A stretch of DNA of 64,000 nt from Thermomonospora echinospora (GCF_900108175.1 NZ_FNVO01000006.1:1-64000); one strand, 5' to 3'. Counted from the first letter of the stretch, positions 1 to 9,799 are shown. The notes: a model not told the origin generated them from the letters alone. Numbers and translations: made by a program.

Positions 1-104
1 AAACCGTCCGCAACCACGTCTCCAACATCTTCATGAAACTCCACGTCGCCGACCGCGCCCAAGCCATCGTCCTCGCCCGCGAAGCAGGCCTCGGCACGGA
101 CTGA
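1..104 (+). CDS. LuxR/NarL-type response regulator, C-terminal fragment
   Basis: Only the last 33 codons are in the window; the frame starts at base 3 and stops at TGA 102-104. The peptide contains [20 protein letters not shown], the recognition helix and following turn of a GerE/LuxR-type DNA-binding domain, and ends with ARE-GLG as NarL-family regulators often do. It presumably binds DNA as the output domain of a response regulator. Nothing can be said of its receiver domain or target. It converges on clpX, with a terminator hairpin between them. Confidence 0.85.
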   Translation, partial: TVRNHVSNIFMKLHVADRAQAIVLAREAGLGTD

Positions 105-119
105 CGGCGGACACGAACA

Positions 120-143
120 AGCCCCGGCCGGTGGACCGGGGCT
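120..143. terminator. Hairpin between luxR-type gene and clpX
   Basis: AGCCCCGG (120-127) and CCGGGGCT (136-143) are perfectly complementary, with an 8-nt loop. The hairpin begins 15 nt after the stop of the plus-strand regulator and lies between converging genes, so it could terminate both. No clear U tract follows, as is usual in actinomycetes. Confidence 0.65.
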
Positions 144-270
144 TCGCGGTTCATCGCTCAGGTGCGCACGGACACGGGGGCGGAGCCTCCGCCTCGGGGG
201 CTCCGGGGGGGTCGCCCCCCGGGCAGACCCGAGCGGGGCGGCACGGCGAGCACGCCTCCCCGCCCCGCGT

Positions 271-1545
271 TCAGGCGGACTTCTCCCGCGGCTCGCGCTT
301 GGTGCGCTCGCGTGGGACGAGGGTGGGGTTGACGTGCTCGAGGACGGCCTCGCGGGTGATGACGACGCGGGCCACGTCATGGCGGCTGGGCACCTCGTAC
401 ATCACCGACAGCAGCACCTCCTCCATGATCGCCCGCAGGCCGCGGGCGCCGGTGCCGCGCAGGATGGCCTGGTCGGCAATCGCCTCCAAGGCGTCGTCGG
501 TGAACTCCAGGTCCACCCCGTCCAGCTCAAACAGCCGATGGTACTGCTTGACCAGCGCGTTCTTCGGCTCGGTGAGGATGGAGATCAGCGCGTCCCGGTC
601 CAGGTTGTGCACGTTGGTGATCACTGGGAGGCGACCCACGAACTCCGGGATCATCCCGAACTTCAGCAGGTCCTCCGGCATGATGTCGGCCAGGATGTCG
701 GAGGCGGCCTCCGCCTCGGCCTTGGAGCGGATCACCGCTCCAAAGCCCATCCCCTGCTTGCCGATCCGGGACTCGACGATCTTCTCCAGCCCGGCGAAGG
801 CGCCACCGCAGATGAACAGCACGTTGGTGGTGTCGATCTGGATGAACTCCTGGTGCGGGTGCTTGCGCCCGCCCTGCGGGGGCACGCTGGCGGTGGTGCC
901 CTCCAGGATCTTCAGCAGCGCCTGCTGGACGCCCTCCCCGGACACGTCCCGGGTGATCGACGGGTTCTCGCTCTTGCGGGCGATCTTGTCGACCTCGTCG
1001 ATGTAGATGATCCCGGTCTCGGCCTTCTTGACGTCGTAGTCGGCCGCCTGGATCAGCTTCAGCAGGATGTTCTCCACGTCCTCGCCGACATAGCCCGCCT
1101 CGGTCAGGGCCGTGGCGTCCGCGATGGCGAACGGGACGTTGAGCAGCTTGGCGAGAGTCTGCGCGAGCAGTGTCTTGCCGGATCCGGTGGGGCCGAGCAG
1201 CAGGATGTTGGACTTGGCCAGCTCGACCGCGTCGTCACGGGAGCTGTCCCCGGACTGGATCCGCTTGTAGTGGTTGTAGACGGCCACCGACAACGCCTTC
1301 TTGGCCGTCTCCTGCCCGATCACATAGCCGTCGAGAAACTCGTAGATCTCCCGCGGCTTGGGCAGGCTGTCCCACTTGAGGTCGGAGGTCTCCGAGAGCT
1401 CCTCCTCGATGATCTCGTTGCAGAGATCAATGCACTCGTCGCAGATGTACACGCCCGGACCCGCGATGAGCTTCTTGACCTGCTTCTGGCTCTTCCCGCA
1501 GAACGAGCACTTGAGCAGGTCACCGCCGTCGCCGATGCGTGCCAC
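271..1545 (-). CDS. clpX: ATP-dependent Clp protease ATP-binding subunit ClpX
   Basis: ClpX is the AAA+ unfoldase that delivers substrates to the ClpP1P2 peptidase in the cytoplasm. I place the start at GTG 1545 (protein begins [10 protein letters not shown], 424 aa) because AAGGAGA lies just upstream and known actinobacterial ClpX proteins begin at this point; a longer frame upstream has no such site. Visible features: a C4 zinc finger (CSFC at residues 13-16, CDEC at 35-38), Walker A GPTGSGKT near residue 118, the GYVG pore loop, and Walker [11 protein letters not shown]. Length is normal. It lies 427 bp downstream of clpP2 with a terminator-like hairpin and a palindrome between, so it probably has its own promoter. 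Confidence 0.97.
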   Translation of the reverse strand: MARIGDGGDLLKCSFCGKSQKQVKKLIAGPGVYICDECIDLCNEIIEEELSETSDLKWDSLPKPREIYEFLDGYVIGQETAKKALSVAVYNHYKRIQSGDSSRDDAVELAKSNILLLGPTGSGKTLLAQTLAKLLNVPFAIADATALTEAGYVGEDVENILLKLIQAADYDVKKAETGIIYIDEVDKIARKSENPSITRDVSGEGVQQALLKILEGTTASVPPQGGRKHPHQEFIQIDTTNVLFICGGAFAGLEKIVESRIGKQGMGFGAVIRSKAEAEAASDILADIMPEDLLKFGMIPEFVGRLPVITNVHNLDRDALISILTEPKNALVKQYHRLFELDGVDLEFTDDALEAIADQAILRGTGARGLRAIMEEVLLSVMYEVPSRHDVARVVITREAVLEHVNPTLVPRERTKREPREKSA

Positions 1546-1823
1546 CCAACCGTCTCCTTTTCGTGGGGCCGCCCGCCTGAGAGCATGCGGCACGGTGTCT
1601 TGCCTGGCGGTCGGCGGCGGGCCCGCCCGGCGTCCGCCGGTGGCCGCGGCTGCTGCCGCGCCGGCGTACGGCCGGGCCGCTCGTCACCTCGCGCTCGTAC
1701 CTATGATCCCTTGTGGCGGCGGGTCCACGGTACGGGCGGCGACCGGTGCCCGCTGGCATCCGCATCGCCGACCACCTCGCTCGCTCGTCGCCTCGCCGGT
1801 CATCTGCGTTCCGAAGGCTCTCG

Positions 1824-1839
1824 ACGTCGAATTCGACGT
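1824..1839. promoter_or_regulatory. 16-bp perfect palindrome upstream of clpX
   Basis: ACGTCGAATTCGACGT is self-complementary. It lies about 280 bp upstream of the clpX start, in the only non-coding gap of the clp block. A dimeric regulator could bind here, but I do not recognise it as a ClgR or HspR site. Confidence 0.35.
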
Positions 1840-1911
1840 TACCGCCTCCGGAGGACTTGGTGAGCCCCCCGCCCGGAAGTCTCCTGCGAAGCGGCGGTTC
1901 CGGGGGTCTCC

Positions 1912-1942
1912 CGGGCCCGCCCGGAGCCGCCGGGCGGGCCCG
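1912..1942 (-). terminator. Terminator-like hairpin after clpP2
   Basis: Perfect 13-bp arms (CGGGCCCGCCCGG at 1912-1924 and its complement at 1930-1942) flank a 5-nt loop, starting 31 nt beyond the clpP2 stop codon. It would end the clpP1-clpP2 transcript before clpX. Confidence 0.7.
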
Positions 1943-1972
1943 GCCCGGTGGGGCCGGCCTGCTCGGCCGCCT

Positions 1973-2644
1973 TCAGGACGACACTACCTCCGCACGGCGC
2001 TTCCTGCTGACGAAGACATCGTCCACCAAACCGTACGACTTGGCATCCTCAGCGGTCAGGATCTTGTCGCGCTCGATGTCCCGGCGGACCTCCTCCAGCG
2101 GCTTGTTGCTGTGCCGGGCGAGGATCTCCTCCAGCTGCTCGCGGATCCGCATGATCTCGCGGGCCTGGATCTCGATGTCGCTGGACTGCCCGTAGGTGCC
2201 CTCGGTGGCCGGCTGGTGGATCAGGATCCGCGAGTGCGGCAGCGCCGCCCGCTTGCCCGGCGTCCCGGCCGCCAGCAGCACCGCCGCGGCCGAGGCGGCC
2301 TGGCCGATGCACACGGTCTGGATGTCGGGCTTGACGAACTGCATCGTGTCGTAGATCGCCGTCATGGCGGTGAAGGAGCCGCCCGGCGAGTTGATGTAGA
2401 TGCTGATGTCCCGGTCCGGGTCGATGGACTCCAGCGTCAGCAGCTGGGCCATCACGTCGTTGGCCGAGGCGTCGTCGATCTGCACCCCGAGGAAGATGAT
2501 CCGCTCCTCGAAGAGCTTGTTGTACGGGTTCATCTCCTTGACCCCGTACGTGGTGCGCTCGACGAAGGACGGGATGATGTAACGGCTCTGCGCGGGCGCC
2601 ACGCCGCCGTCCGCCCGCATGCCCGGCCTGATCAGGTCGCTCAC
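1973..2644 (-). CDS. clpP2: ATP-dependent Clp protease proteolytic subunit ClpP2
   Basis: Serine peptidase of 223 aa (family S14) that assembles with ClpP1 and works with ClpX or ClpC. The triad is visible: Ser118 in GQAASAAA, His143 in ILIHQP, and an Asp in RRDIERDK near residue 189. The SPGGS oxyanion strand and Gly-rich handle region are intact. The start is GTG 2644, preceded by GGAGG at 7-nt spacing. It follows clpP1 by 58 bp on the same strand, the usual actinobacterial order clpP1-clpP2, so the two are probably cotranscribed. Confidence 0.97.
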   Translation of the reverse strand: MSDLIRPGMRADGGVAPAQSRYIIPSFVERTTYGVKEMNPYNKLFEERIIFLGVQIDDASANDVMAQLLTLESIDPDRDISIYINSPGGSFTAMTAIYDTMQFVKPDIQTVCIGQAASAAAVLLAAGTPGKRAALPHSRILIHQPATEGTYGQSSDIEIQAREIMRIREQLEEILARHSNKPLEEVRRDIERDKILTAEDAKSYGLVDDVFVSRKRRAEVVSS

Positions 2645-2702
2645 TTGTCTGCCTCCGCTAGTCCGCTTCGTTACCGATGATCCGGCGCCGGGCGCCGGAT
2701 CA

Positions 2703-3341
2703 TCATGAGACAGGGCCCTCGGAAGGCACCTGGTTGGCGCTGCGCACCACGTGGTCCACGAAGCCGTAGTCCTTGGCCTCCTCGGCGGTGAACCAGCGGT
2801 CCCGGTCGGAGTCGCGCTCGATCTGGTCGAGCGGCTGGGCGGTGTGCATCGCGATCCGCTCGGCCAGGGTCCTCTTGACGTACAGCATCTGCTCGGCCTG
2901 GATCTTGATGTCCGAGGCGGTGCCGCCGATCCCGCCGGACGGCTGGTGCATCATGATCCGGGCGTGCGGCAGCGCGTACCGCTTGCCGGGGGCTCCCGCG
3001 CACAGCAGGAACTGCCCCATGGACGCGGCCAGGCCCATGCCGACCGTGGCGACGTCGTTGGGGACGTACTGCATGATGTCGTAGATCGCCATGCCGGCCG
3101 ACACCGAGCCGCCTGGCGAGTTGATGTACAGGTAGATGTCGCGCTGGCCGTCCTCGGCCGACAGCAGCAGCAGCTCGGCGCAGATCCGGTTGGCGATGTC
3201 GTCGTCCACCTGCTGGCCCAGGAAGACGATCCGCTTGCGCAGCAGCTGCTGGAAGAGCTGGTCGCCGAGCGGCAGCAGCTGAGCCTCGGCCACGCGCGCG
3301 ACGGCCGGCTGCGGCTCAGGGAAAGTCGGAGGCATGCTCAC
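2703..3341 (-). CDS. clpP1: ATP-dependent Clp protease proteolytic subunit ClpP1
   Basis: Second ClpP paralogue, 212 aa. Catalytic Ser is in GLAASMGQ (residue 107), His in IMMHQP (residue 132), and Asp in ERDSDRD. I choose GTG 3341 (protein [10 protein letters not shown]) because GGAGG lies 6 nt upstream; the upstream ATG at 3383 would add 14 residues without a better site. The N-terminus is Pro-rich and longer than in many ClpP proteins. ClpP1 and ClpP2 of actinobacteria form a mixed tetradecamer, and adjacency here fits that. A very strong hairpin separates it from tig, so a promoter probably lies in 3342-3460. Confidence 0.95.
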   Translation of the reverse strand: MSMPPTFPEPQPAVARVAEAQLLPLGDQLFQQLLRKRIVFLGQQVDDDIANRICAELLLLSAEDGQRDIYLYINSPGGSVSAGMAIYDIMQYVPNDVATVGMGLAASMGQFLLCAGAPGKRYALPHARIMMHQPSGGIGGTASDIKIQAEQMLYVKRTLAERIAMHTAQPLDQIERDSDRDRWFTAEEAKDYGFVDHVVRSANQVPSEGPVS

Positions 3342-3463
3342 CGGGTTCCTCCGGTCTGTGTATCGGGTCAACTGATTGGACACTAACGCGCCTCGCCTGC
3401 CGCTTAAGCCGGGAGGGCGGGCTTTTCGCTGGGGGCGTACCCCGGCCTTTCCCGGGAATGCGG

Positions 3464-3504
3464 ACGGGCCGGGACCCGCGAGCGTGTCGCGGGTCCCGGC
3501 CCGT
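3464..3504 (-). terminator. Strong terminator after tig
   Basis: An 18-bp perfect stem (3464-3481 pairs with 3487-3504) with a 5-nt loop GCGTG lies 20 nt past the tig stop. It should uncouple tig from clpP1. Confidence 0.8.
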
Positions 3505-3524
3505 CCGGCGTGTCGTGCGCGGGC

Positions 3525-4988
3525 TCAGGACTCCGGCTTGTCCTTGGCCTCCTCGGCCTTGTCGGCGGCCTTGTCCTCGGCCTCGGCGGCCTCGGTCGCC
3601 TCGGCGGTCTCAGCGGCCTCCTCGGCGGTCTCGGTCCCGGCCTCGGCGGCCTCGGCGGTCTCGCCGTTCAGCTCACGCTGGATGGCCTCCAGGTCGAGCT
3701 CGTTGCCGGCCTCGTCGGTGATCTTGACGTGCTCGACCAGCAGGTTGAGGGCCTTGCTGCGCAGCACCTCCGACACCAGCGCCGGAATCTGGCCGCTGTC
3801 GGTGAGGTGCTGGGCCAGTTGCTGCGGCTGCACGCCCATCTGCATCGCCTGGGTGACGACGTACTCGCTGAGCTCCTCGTTCTCCACGCCCAGCTCCTCG
3901 TCGAGGGCGAGCTGGTCGAGCAGGAAGCCGCCCTTGACCGCCTGGCGGGCGGCCTCGGCGATCTCGGCGTCGAACTCCTCGGCGGTCTTGTCCTCGTTCG
4001 CCAGGTAGGCGTCCCGGGTCAGCCCGCTCCACTGCAGCTGCTGCTCCAGCTGCTCGTTGCGGCGCTGGATCTCGTCCTCGACCACCTTGTCGGGCAGCGG
4101 GATGTCGACCCGCCCCAGCAGGGCCTCCAGCGCCTTGTCGCGGGCCTGGCCGATCTGCTGCATCCGCTTGTTGCGGCCCAGCCGGGTGCGCAGGTCCGCG
4201 CGCAGCTCCTCGATGGTGTCGAACTCGCTGGCCAGCTGGGCGAACTCGTCGTCGGCCTCGGGCAGGTTCTTGACCTTGACGCTCTGCACGGTGACGGTGA
4301 TCTCGGCCTGCTCACCGGCGCGCTCGCCGCCCACCAGGGTGGAGGTGAACGTCGTGGACTCGCCGGCGCTCATCCCGGCCAGCGCGTCGTCCAGGCCCTC
4401 CACCGAGGAGCCACTGCCGACCTCGTAGGAGTAGCCGGTGGTGGAGGCGTCCTCCACCGCCTCGCCGTCGATCGCGGCGGCCAGGTCGATGGAGACGAAG
4501 TCGCCCTCCTGCGCCGGCCGGTCGGCGGCGGTCAGCGAGCCGAACCGCTCGCGCAGCGTGTTGAGGGTCTCCTCGATCTCCTCGTCGGTGACCGCGGCCT
4601 CCTCGACGGTCACCTCCAGGTCGTCGTAGTCGGGCACCTCGAACTTCGGCCGCACGTCCACCTCGGCGGTGAACGCCAGCTCCTTGCCGTCGTCCAGGGT
4701 GGTGATCTCCACGTCGGGCTGGCCGAGCACGAAGATCTCGGTCTCCTCGACGGCACGGCCGTACAGCTCCGGCAGGGCGTCGTTGACCGCCTCCTGCAGG
4801 ACCGCGCCACGGCCGACGTACTGGTCGATCAGCGGGGCGGGCACCTTGCCGGGCCGGAACCCCTTGATGCGTACCTGCTTGCTGATCTCTTTGTACGCCC
4901 TGTCGAGGTTCGGCTTGAGCTCGTCGAACGGTACCTCGACGGTGAGCTTGACCCGCGTGGGGGTCAGCTCCTCGACATCGGTCTTCAC
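3525..4988 (-). CDS. tig: Trigger factor, ribosome-associated chaperone
   Basis: Trigger factor binds the ribosome near the exit tunnel, holds nascent chains and has a peptidyl-prolyl isomerase domain. The N-terminal ribosome-binding signature GFRPGKVPAPLI is at about residues 43-54, the FKBP-like domain at roughly 155-240 (EGDFVSIDL), and the helical C-terminal chaperone arms follow. The last ~50 residues are a low-complexity Glu/Ala/Thr tail, common in actinobacterial homologues. The start is GTG 4988, with AAGGAG 10 nt upstream; length is 487 aa. Position next to clpP1 is the standard actinobacterial arrangement. Confidence 0.97.
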   Translation of the reverse strand: MKTDVEELTPTRVKLTVEVPFDELKPNLDRAYKEISKQVRIKGFRPGKVPAPLIDQYVGRGAVLQEAVNDALPELYGRAVEETEIFVLGQPDVEITTLDDGKELAFTAEVDVRPKFEVPDYDDLEVTVEEAAVTDEEIEETLNTLRERFGSLTAADRPAQEGDFVSIDLAAAIDGEAVEDASTTGYSYEVGSGSSVEGLDDALAGMSAGESTTFTSTLVGGERAGEQAEITVTVQSVKVKNLPEADDEFAQLASEFDTIEELRADLRTRLGRNKRMQQIGQARDKALEALLGRVDIPLPDKVVEDEIQRRNEQLEQQLQWSGLTRDAYLANEDKTAEEFDAEIAEAARQAVKGGFLLDQLALDEELGVENEELSEYVVTQAMQMGVQPQQLAQHLTDSGQIPALVSEVLRSKALNLLVEHVKITDEAGNELDLEAIQRELNGETAEAAEAGTETAEEAAETAEATEAAEAEDKAADKAEEAKDKPES

Positions 4989-5188
4989 TGGGGTCGGTCT
5001 CCTTGTCCGGCACGGTCACAGGCGCGGGTTCACATTCCGGCCGCGGCGTCTCGACGCGTTGCCGCCGGTTCTGACGCCCGGGGCGCGGGCACGCCGACGA
5101 GCGGCTCCTCGCGCCTTCGCGCGCCAAGTCTATGGTGTCCGGACGGTACGCGCTGACACTCGGTCCGCCGGTGCGGCGCGCCGCGCCC

Positions 5189-7024
5189 TCAGAAGTTGGA
5201 GATCACCTCGGTGAAGATGTCGCCGATGGTGTTGGGGTCGGAGGAGTCGTAGGACGCCCCCTCGGTCGCCTCCGCGATCCGTCGCAGCACGTCCTGGTCG
5301 GCGTCCTTGCCGTAGCCGATGGTGAACACGCGCACCCGCTCCTCCTGTCCGGCGCCGAGCCGGCCGATGAGGGTCTCCAGGTCGATGCCGCCGGGCCGCT
5401 CGTTCTTGCCGTCGGTCATGACGACCACGGCGTTGATGGAGCCGCCCTCGCGGGCGGCGGTCATCTTCGCGTGGGCCTCGGCGGTGGTGTTGTACAGGCC
5501 CGTGCCGCCGCCGAGGGTGAGGCCGAGCAGCCGGCCGCGCAGGGTGGACCGGTGCGCCTGGTCCATCGGCCCCACCGGGACGAGTTCCTGCCAGTCCCGC
5601 TCGCCCTGAAGCTTGGCGGAGAACATCCACAGCCCGACCTTGTCCTGCCCGCGGAACTCCGCCAGCGCCTCGGCGGCGGCCTCCTTGGCCAGGTCCCCCT
5701 TGCTCTTGCCGGTGCCGGGGACGCCCTGCTCCATGGATCCGGACCGGTCGATGACCAGCAGCACGTTGGCCGGCTTGCGCAGCTCGGCCCAGGTCTTGAG
5801 GGTCAGGTCCAGCACGTCGTCGGACGGCAGCGACAGCGTGGTCCGCGGCTCGCCGGGCAGCAGCCCGTTGTCCCGGGTGACGTGCCGGCCCGGCCGGCCC
5901 CGGTGGTCGCGGAAGCCGTGGTCGGTGAACTCTTTCTGCACCTGGTCGGTGTGCAGGAACTTCAGGAATTCGTCGGCGGCCCGCTTCTTCTCGGCGTCCA
6001 TCCAGCTCAGCGGGACGAACGGATGGTCGGAGTAGATCGTTCCCTCTTTGGGGTAGATCGCCGCCAGCGGCACCTTGGGCTTGGGGTGTTTACCCAGTTG
6101 GGCGGGGTCGAGCCCGGGATTGCCCTGGTTGTAGTTCCAGACCGAGTCCTCTTCGACGGTCACGGCCGAGATGTAGGACAGCGCCTGGCCCCGGTCGTCG
6201 GCCCGTTGCAGGTTGGTCAGAAACGTCAGCGACGTGTGCCCGTAGTGCACGATCGCCTTCTCGATGTCGGCGACGAACTTGCGGTTGTCGGCGGAGGTGA
6301 TGTCGGCCTCGGTGAGGTCGGAGGTCGTGCCGGTGGCCGCGAAGTACGCGCCGACGGTGGCGTGCAGGCCCGAGGTGGACAGGTTGGGGTTGGTCTTGCC
6401 GAGCCGGAACGCCCCCCACTCCGGGTGCCCGTGCCGCTTCCAGCTGTCCGTGCCGGTCGCCAGGTCGGCCAGGTCGGCCCAGCCGATCGCCTTGTCCGGC
6501 CAGCCGATCGCCTCGGCCATCGGCCGGGGCATCGCGATGGTCAGCGGCGAGGTCATGATCGGCGGGAACTCGCCCTCCGGCACCGGCGAGGTCCGGTCCT
6601 GGCCGGCCATCCGCAGCCGCAGCATGGCGGCCCACACGTTGGCGGCCGGGCTCCAGATGTCGGGGCGTTTGCCATCGGTGCTCTCGTCCCAGCCGCGGGC
6701 CAGCGCCAACATGGCGGTGCCGGAGTTCTTGGAGTCGACCTCGACCTCGACACACTTGCCGCCGATCTTACGGTCCTCGGAGAACCGGTCGGCGGCCCGC
6801 TGCAGCAGGCCGACCTTGTCCTGGGAGGCCGCCATCCGCAGCCGGACGGTGCCGGCGCAGTCGCCGCCGCCACCGCAGGCGACGGCCGTCGTGGCGGCCA
6901 GCGCGGCGGTCGCGGCCAGGGCCACCGGCCCGCGGGCGGCCCGCCGCACGCCGCCTCCGCGATGGGCCCGCGCGGCCCCGTCTGGTTCCCGTCCGCCACC
7001 GCGGAACCTGCCGAAGACGTCCAC
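5189..7024 (-). CDS. Lipoprotein with solute-binding domain fused to von Willebrand A domain
   Basis: GTG 7024 is preceded by GGGAGG at 5-nt spacing, giving 611 aa; the frame runs far upstream but without coding character. The N-terminus has Arg-rich residues, a hydrophobic stretch and a cysteine after AATTAVA, a plausible weak lipobox. Residues ~60-370 resemble a periplasmic solute-binding fold (SBP_bac_11-like). Residues ~410-605 form a vWA domain with MIDAS residues DRSGSM, a downstream GGGTGLYNT and MTDGK. It is probably anchored outside the membrane, binding metal-dependent ligands or partners. No transporter genes adjoin it, so a role other than uptake is likely. Confidence 0.8.
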   Translation of the reverse strand: MDVFGRFRGGGREPDGAARAHRGGGVRRAARGPVALAATAALAATTAVACGGGGDCAGTVRLRMAASQDKVGLLQRAADRFSEDRKIGGKCVEVEVDSKNSGTAMLALARGWDESTDGKRPDIWSPAANVWAAMLRLRMAGQDRTSPVPEGEFPPIMTSPLTIAMPRPMAEAIGWPDKAIGWADLADLATGTDSWKRHGHPEWGAFRLGKTNPNLSTSGLHATVGAYFAATGTTSDLTEADITSADNRKFVADIEKAIVHYGHTSLTFLTNLQRADDRGQALSYISAVTVEEDSVWNYNQGNPGLDPAQLGKHPKPKVPLAAIYPKEGTIYSDHPFVPLSWMDAEKKRAADEFLKFLHTDQVQKEFTDHGFRDHRGRPGRHVTRDNGLLPGEPRTTLSLPSDDVLDLTLKTWAELRKPANVLLVIDRSGSMEQGVPGTGKSKGDLAKEAAAEALAEFRGQDKVGLWMFSAKLQGERDWQELVPVGPMDQAHRSTLRGRLLGLTLGGGTGLYNTTAEAHAKMTAAREGGSINAVVVMTDGKNERPGGIDLETLIGRLGAGQEERVRVFTIGYGKDADQDVLRRIAEATEGASYDSSDPNTIGDIFTEVISNF

Positions 7025-7288
7025 CTCAACCTCCCGACCGCGACCGCCCGCACGGGCGCCGATGCGCGCCACCCTATGGCGCAAGATCACCTGGACAAGG
7101 CAATTCGCCACACCCCGTGACGAAGGCGAAATTCTCTCGTTCGTTGGACGGGCGGAAGCGGCCGCCCGTTTCCCTGAACGTTCCACTATCGGCCGTGTCG
7201 CGGCGGTTTGCCCACGGCGATGTCGGCGGTGCGAACTCCTCGTTACTGGGGCGTGACATGGCGGGGTTTCGGCCCCTACTTTTACGGG

Positions 7289-8575
7289 ATGGACGGGACG
7301 CTTGCGGCCTTTGGGGCCACCGGGTTGTACTACGTCGGTTTCGCCGTTTTCAAGGTCGCGGCCGACCGAATGGAACCCGTGCGCGGCCACCGTGTCCACC
7401 ACATGGCCTGGGTGATCCTGCGCAGCTGGATCTTCCTGGGCGGGCTGGTGCTGGTGCTGGGCGGGCTGAGCCTGCAGATCATCGCGCTGGGCGAGCTGAC
7501 CCTGGGCGTGGCCGTCCCGATCTTCGTCTCCGGGCTGGTGCCGCTGCTGCTGATCGCGCTGACCGTGTTCGGGGAGCGGCTGACCCTGCGTGAGTGGGCG
7601 AGCCTGCTGCTGGTCGCCGCGGCGATGCTGCTGCTCGCGCTGTCCATCGAGGCCCCCCACCCGATCGACGCCGGCGAGGTGGAGCCCTGGCGGCTGGCCG
7701 CGGTGGTGGTCCCCCCGCTGGCGGTGTCGCTGGCGCTGATGGCCCTCGGCGACCGCCGTCCCGACGGGCGGCACGCCCGGCCGGTGACGGGCATCGCCTA
7801 CGGGATGAGCGCCGGCTTCCCGATCGGCACCGCCGAGTTGGCCATCAAGGGCTGGGGCGACTCCACCGCCCCCGGCCTGGAGATCCTACGGACTCCCTAC
7901 CCCTATCTGACGGTGCTGGCCGCGGCGCTGGGCTTCGGCATCATCATCGTGGGCTTCCAGCGCTGCCGGGTCTCGGTCGTCGCCACCGTGATGACGGTCA
8001 GCGCCAAGACCTACCTGCTGGTGATGGGCACGATCCTGTACGGGGAGCCGTGGCCGGACGAGGCGGGCCAGGCCGCCCTGCGGGTCCTGGCGCTGGCCCT
8101 GGCGGTCGGCGCGGTGCTGCTGTTCCCCCGCCACGACGACCGGGCGCATTCCCGGCACTCGCCCGAACGGGACGACGGTGACCCCGAGACGCCCGACCCC
8201 GGTCAGGCACCGGCGTCGGCGCTCCAGGGGCCGCCCGTCCCCGATCCCCGGGGATCGGACGCACCCGGGCCTCCCCGGACGCCGCCGGCCGGGCCTCAGC
8301 GGGTGCAGGCGCCCGAGCCCCAGTGGTTGCCGGCGCCTGAACCGCAGCAGGCGGCCCAGCCCCGGCAGGCCCCAGAGCCGCAGCGGGCACCTCGGCCCCG
8401 GCCGGCGCCCGAGCCCGCCCCCGAGATCAGGCGGCCGTACCGGCCGGGGCCCCAGCGGCCGCCGGTGCCGGAGTCCAGGCAGCCGTCCGCAGCCGAGGGC
8501 GGGCGACCGCACACGCCGAAGTACGGGCGACCACGCACGCTGGACCACGACGCGCCCGGCGAGGAACGCCCCTGA
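7289..8575 (+). CDS. DMT/EamA-like integral membrane protein with Pro/Gln-rich tail
   Basis: About nine hydrophobic helices lie in residues 1-300 (for example ILRSWIFLGGLVLVLGGL and LGFGIIIVGFQ), typical of the drug/metabolite transporter superfamily. The last ~125 residues are a hydrophilic tail rich in Pro, Glu, Gln and Arg with repeated APEPQ units, probably cytoplasmic and disordered. The start is uncertain: ATG 7289 opens the first helix directly, while ATG 7208 or 7220 would add 23-27 residues; none has a strong ribosome-binding site. It is divergent from the vWA lipoprotein. The substrate is unknown. Confidence 0.75.
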   Translation: MDGTLAAFGATGLYYVGFAVFKVAADRMEPVRGHRVHHMAWVILRSWIFLGGLVLVLGGLSLQIIALGELTLGVAVPIFVSGLVPLLLIALTVFGERLTLREWASLLLVAAAMLLLALSIEAPHPIDAGEVEPWRLAAVVVPPLAVSLALMALGDRRPDGRHARPVTGIAYGMSAGFPIGTAELAIKGWGDSTAPGLEILRTPYPYLTVLAAALGFGIIIVGFQRCRVSVVATVMTVSAKTYLLVMGTILYGEPWPDEAGQAALRVLALALAVGAVLLFPRHDDRAHSRHSPERDDGDPETPDPGQAPASALQGPPVPDPRGSDAPGPPRTPPAGPQRVQAPEPQWLPAPEPQQAAQPRQAPEPQRAPRPRPAPEPAPEIRRPYRPGPQRPPVPESRQPSAAEGGRPHTPKYGRPRTLDHDAPGEERP

Positions 8576-8616
8576 TCCCGCGACACGCGCGCATACGCAT
8601 GTAAAAGCGCATACGA

Positions 8617-8654
8617 GAGGGGATCCCGGAAGCGCCCCGCTCCGGGATCCCCTC
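8617..8654. terminator. Bidirectional terminator between the DMT gene and glnII
   Basis: GAGGGGATCCCGGA (8617-8630) pairs perfectly with 8641-8654 across a 10-nt loop, between two converging genes. Confidence 0.8.
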
Positions 8655-8713
8655 GTCCTCGTACGGCCGGCGCGGCCCGTCGGGTGTGGGCCGCGCCGGT
8701 CCGGATGGGGCCG

Positions 8714-9727
8714 TCAGACCTGGCCGGCCTTCTCCAGCGCCGTGCAGCAGGTGTCGACGAGCGCCCGGGTGACCTCGTACGGGTCGCAGTTGGCGTTGGG
8801 GCGGCGGTCCTCCAGGTAGCCCTTCTGGTCGACCTCGACCTGCCACGGGATGCGCACCGAGGCGCCGCGGTCGGCCACGCCGTAGGAGTACTCGCTCCAG
8901 GGCGCGGTCTCGTGCTGGCCGGTCAGGCGCTCCTCGATGCCGTAGCCGTAGACCGAGATGTGCTCCTTGACCCTGTCACCGAGCGCCTCGGCGGCGGTGA
9001 TGATCGGGGCGTATGCCTCGCGCATGGCCTTGGTGGAGAAGTTGGTGTGCGCGCCGGCCCCGTTCCAGTCACCCTTGGCGGGCTTGGGGTCGAGGGTGGC
9101 GGCGACGTTGTACTCCTCGGCGATGCGGTACAGCAGCCAGCGGGCGATCCACAGCGCGTCGGAGACCTCCACCGGGCCCGCCGGACCGACCTGGAACTCC
9201 CACTGGCCGGGCATGACCTCGGCGTTGATGCCGGAGATCGGCAGCCCCGCCGCCAGACAGGCGTCCAGGTGCCGCTCGACGATCTCCCGGCCGAACACCT
9301 CGTCGGCGCCCACGCCGCAGTAGTACGGGCCCTGCGGGGCCGGGAAGCCGGTCTCGGGGAAGCCCAGCGGCCGGCCGGCCTGGAAGAAGGTGTACTCCTG
9401 CTCGATGCCGAACAGCGACTGCTGGTCGGCGAAGCGCTCGGCGACCGGCAGCAGCCGGGCGCGGCTGTTGGTGGCGTGCGGGGTACCGTCGGGCAGGTAG
9501 ACCTCGCACAGCACCAGCCGGTGGTCGCCGCCGCGGATCGGGTCCGGGCAGGAGAAGACCGGCTTCAGCACGCAGTCCGAGTTCTTGCCAGGCGCCTGGT
9601 TGGTGCTGGAGCCGTCGAAGCCCCAGGTCGGCAGTTCGGCACCGTCGGCGAGGATCTTGGTCTTGGACCGCAGCATGGCGGTGGGCTGGGTCCCGTCGAT
9701 CCAGATGTACTCGGCCTTGTAGGTCAC
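8714..9727 (-). CDS. glnII: Glutamine synthetase type II (eukaryote-type)
   Basis: Makes glutamine from glutamate, ammonia and ATP in the cytoplasm. The 337-aa length and sequence are those of GSII, not the ~470-aa GSI. It starts MTYKAEYIWIDG, has WGFDGSSTNQA, the glutamate-binding NGAGAHTN loop, and VADRGASVRIP. GSII occurs in many actinomycetes beside GlnA and is usually controlled by GlnR. In the promoter region there is an 11-bp-periodic repeat compatible with GlnR half-sites. Confidence 0.95.
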   Translation of the reverse strand: MTYKAEYIWIDGTQPTAMLRSKTKILADGAELPTWGFDGSSTNQAPGKNSDCVLKPVFSCPDPIRGGDHRLVLCEVYLPDGTPHATNSRARLLPVAERFADQQSLFGIEQEYTFFQAGRPLGFPETGFPAPQGPYYCGVGADEVFGREIVERHLDACLAAGLPISGINAEVMPGQWEFQVGPAGPVEVSDALWIARWLLYRIAEEYNVAATLDPKPAKGDWNGAGAHTNFSTKAMREAYAPIITAAEALGDRVKEHISVYGYGIEERLTGQHETAPWSEYSYGVADRGASVRIPWQVEVDQKGYLEDRRPNANCDPYEVTRALVDTCCTALEKAGQV

Positions 9728-9799
9728 GTCGGTCCTTTCCTGGTGGTCGGCCGCACAGGTTCCGGCCAGGAAAGAGACTAGAAATCGGTCTTTTCGGAC

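Noticed and set aside
334-1863. 509-codon plus-strand open frame opposite clpX
   Set aside because: It mirrors clpX codons and is rich in Leu/Val/Gly/Gln without family features. Antisense frames stay open in GC-rich DNA.
3510-5156. 548-codon plus-strand open frame opposite tig
   Set aside because: A shadow of the trigger factor gene; the sense frame has clear family motifs throughout.
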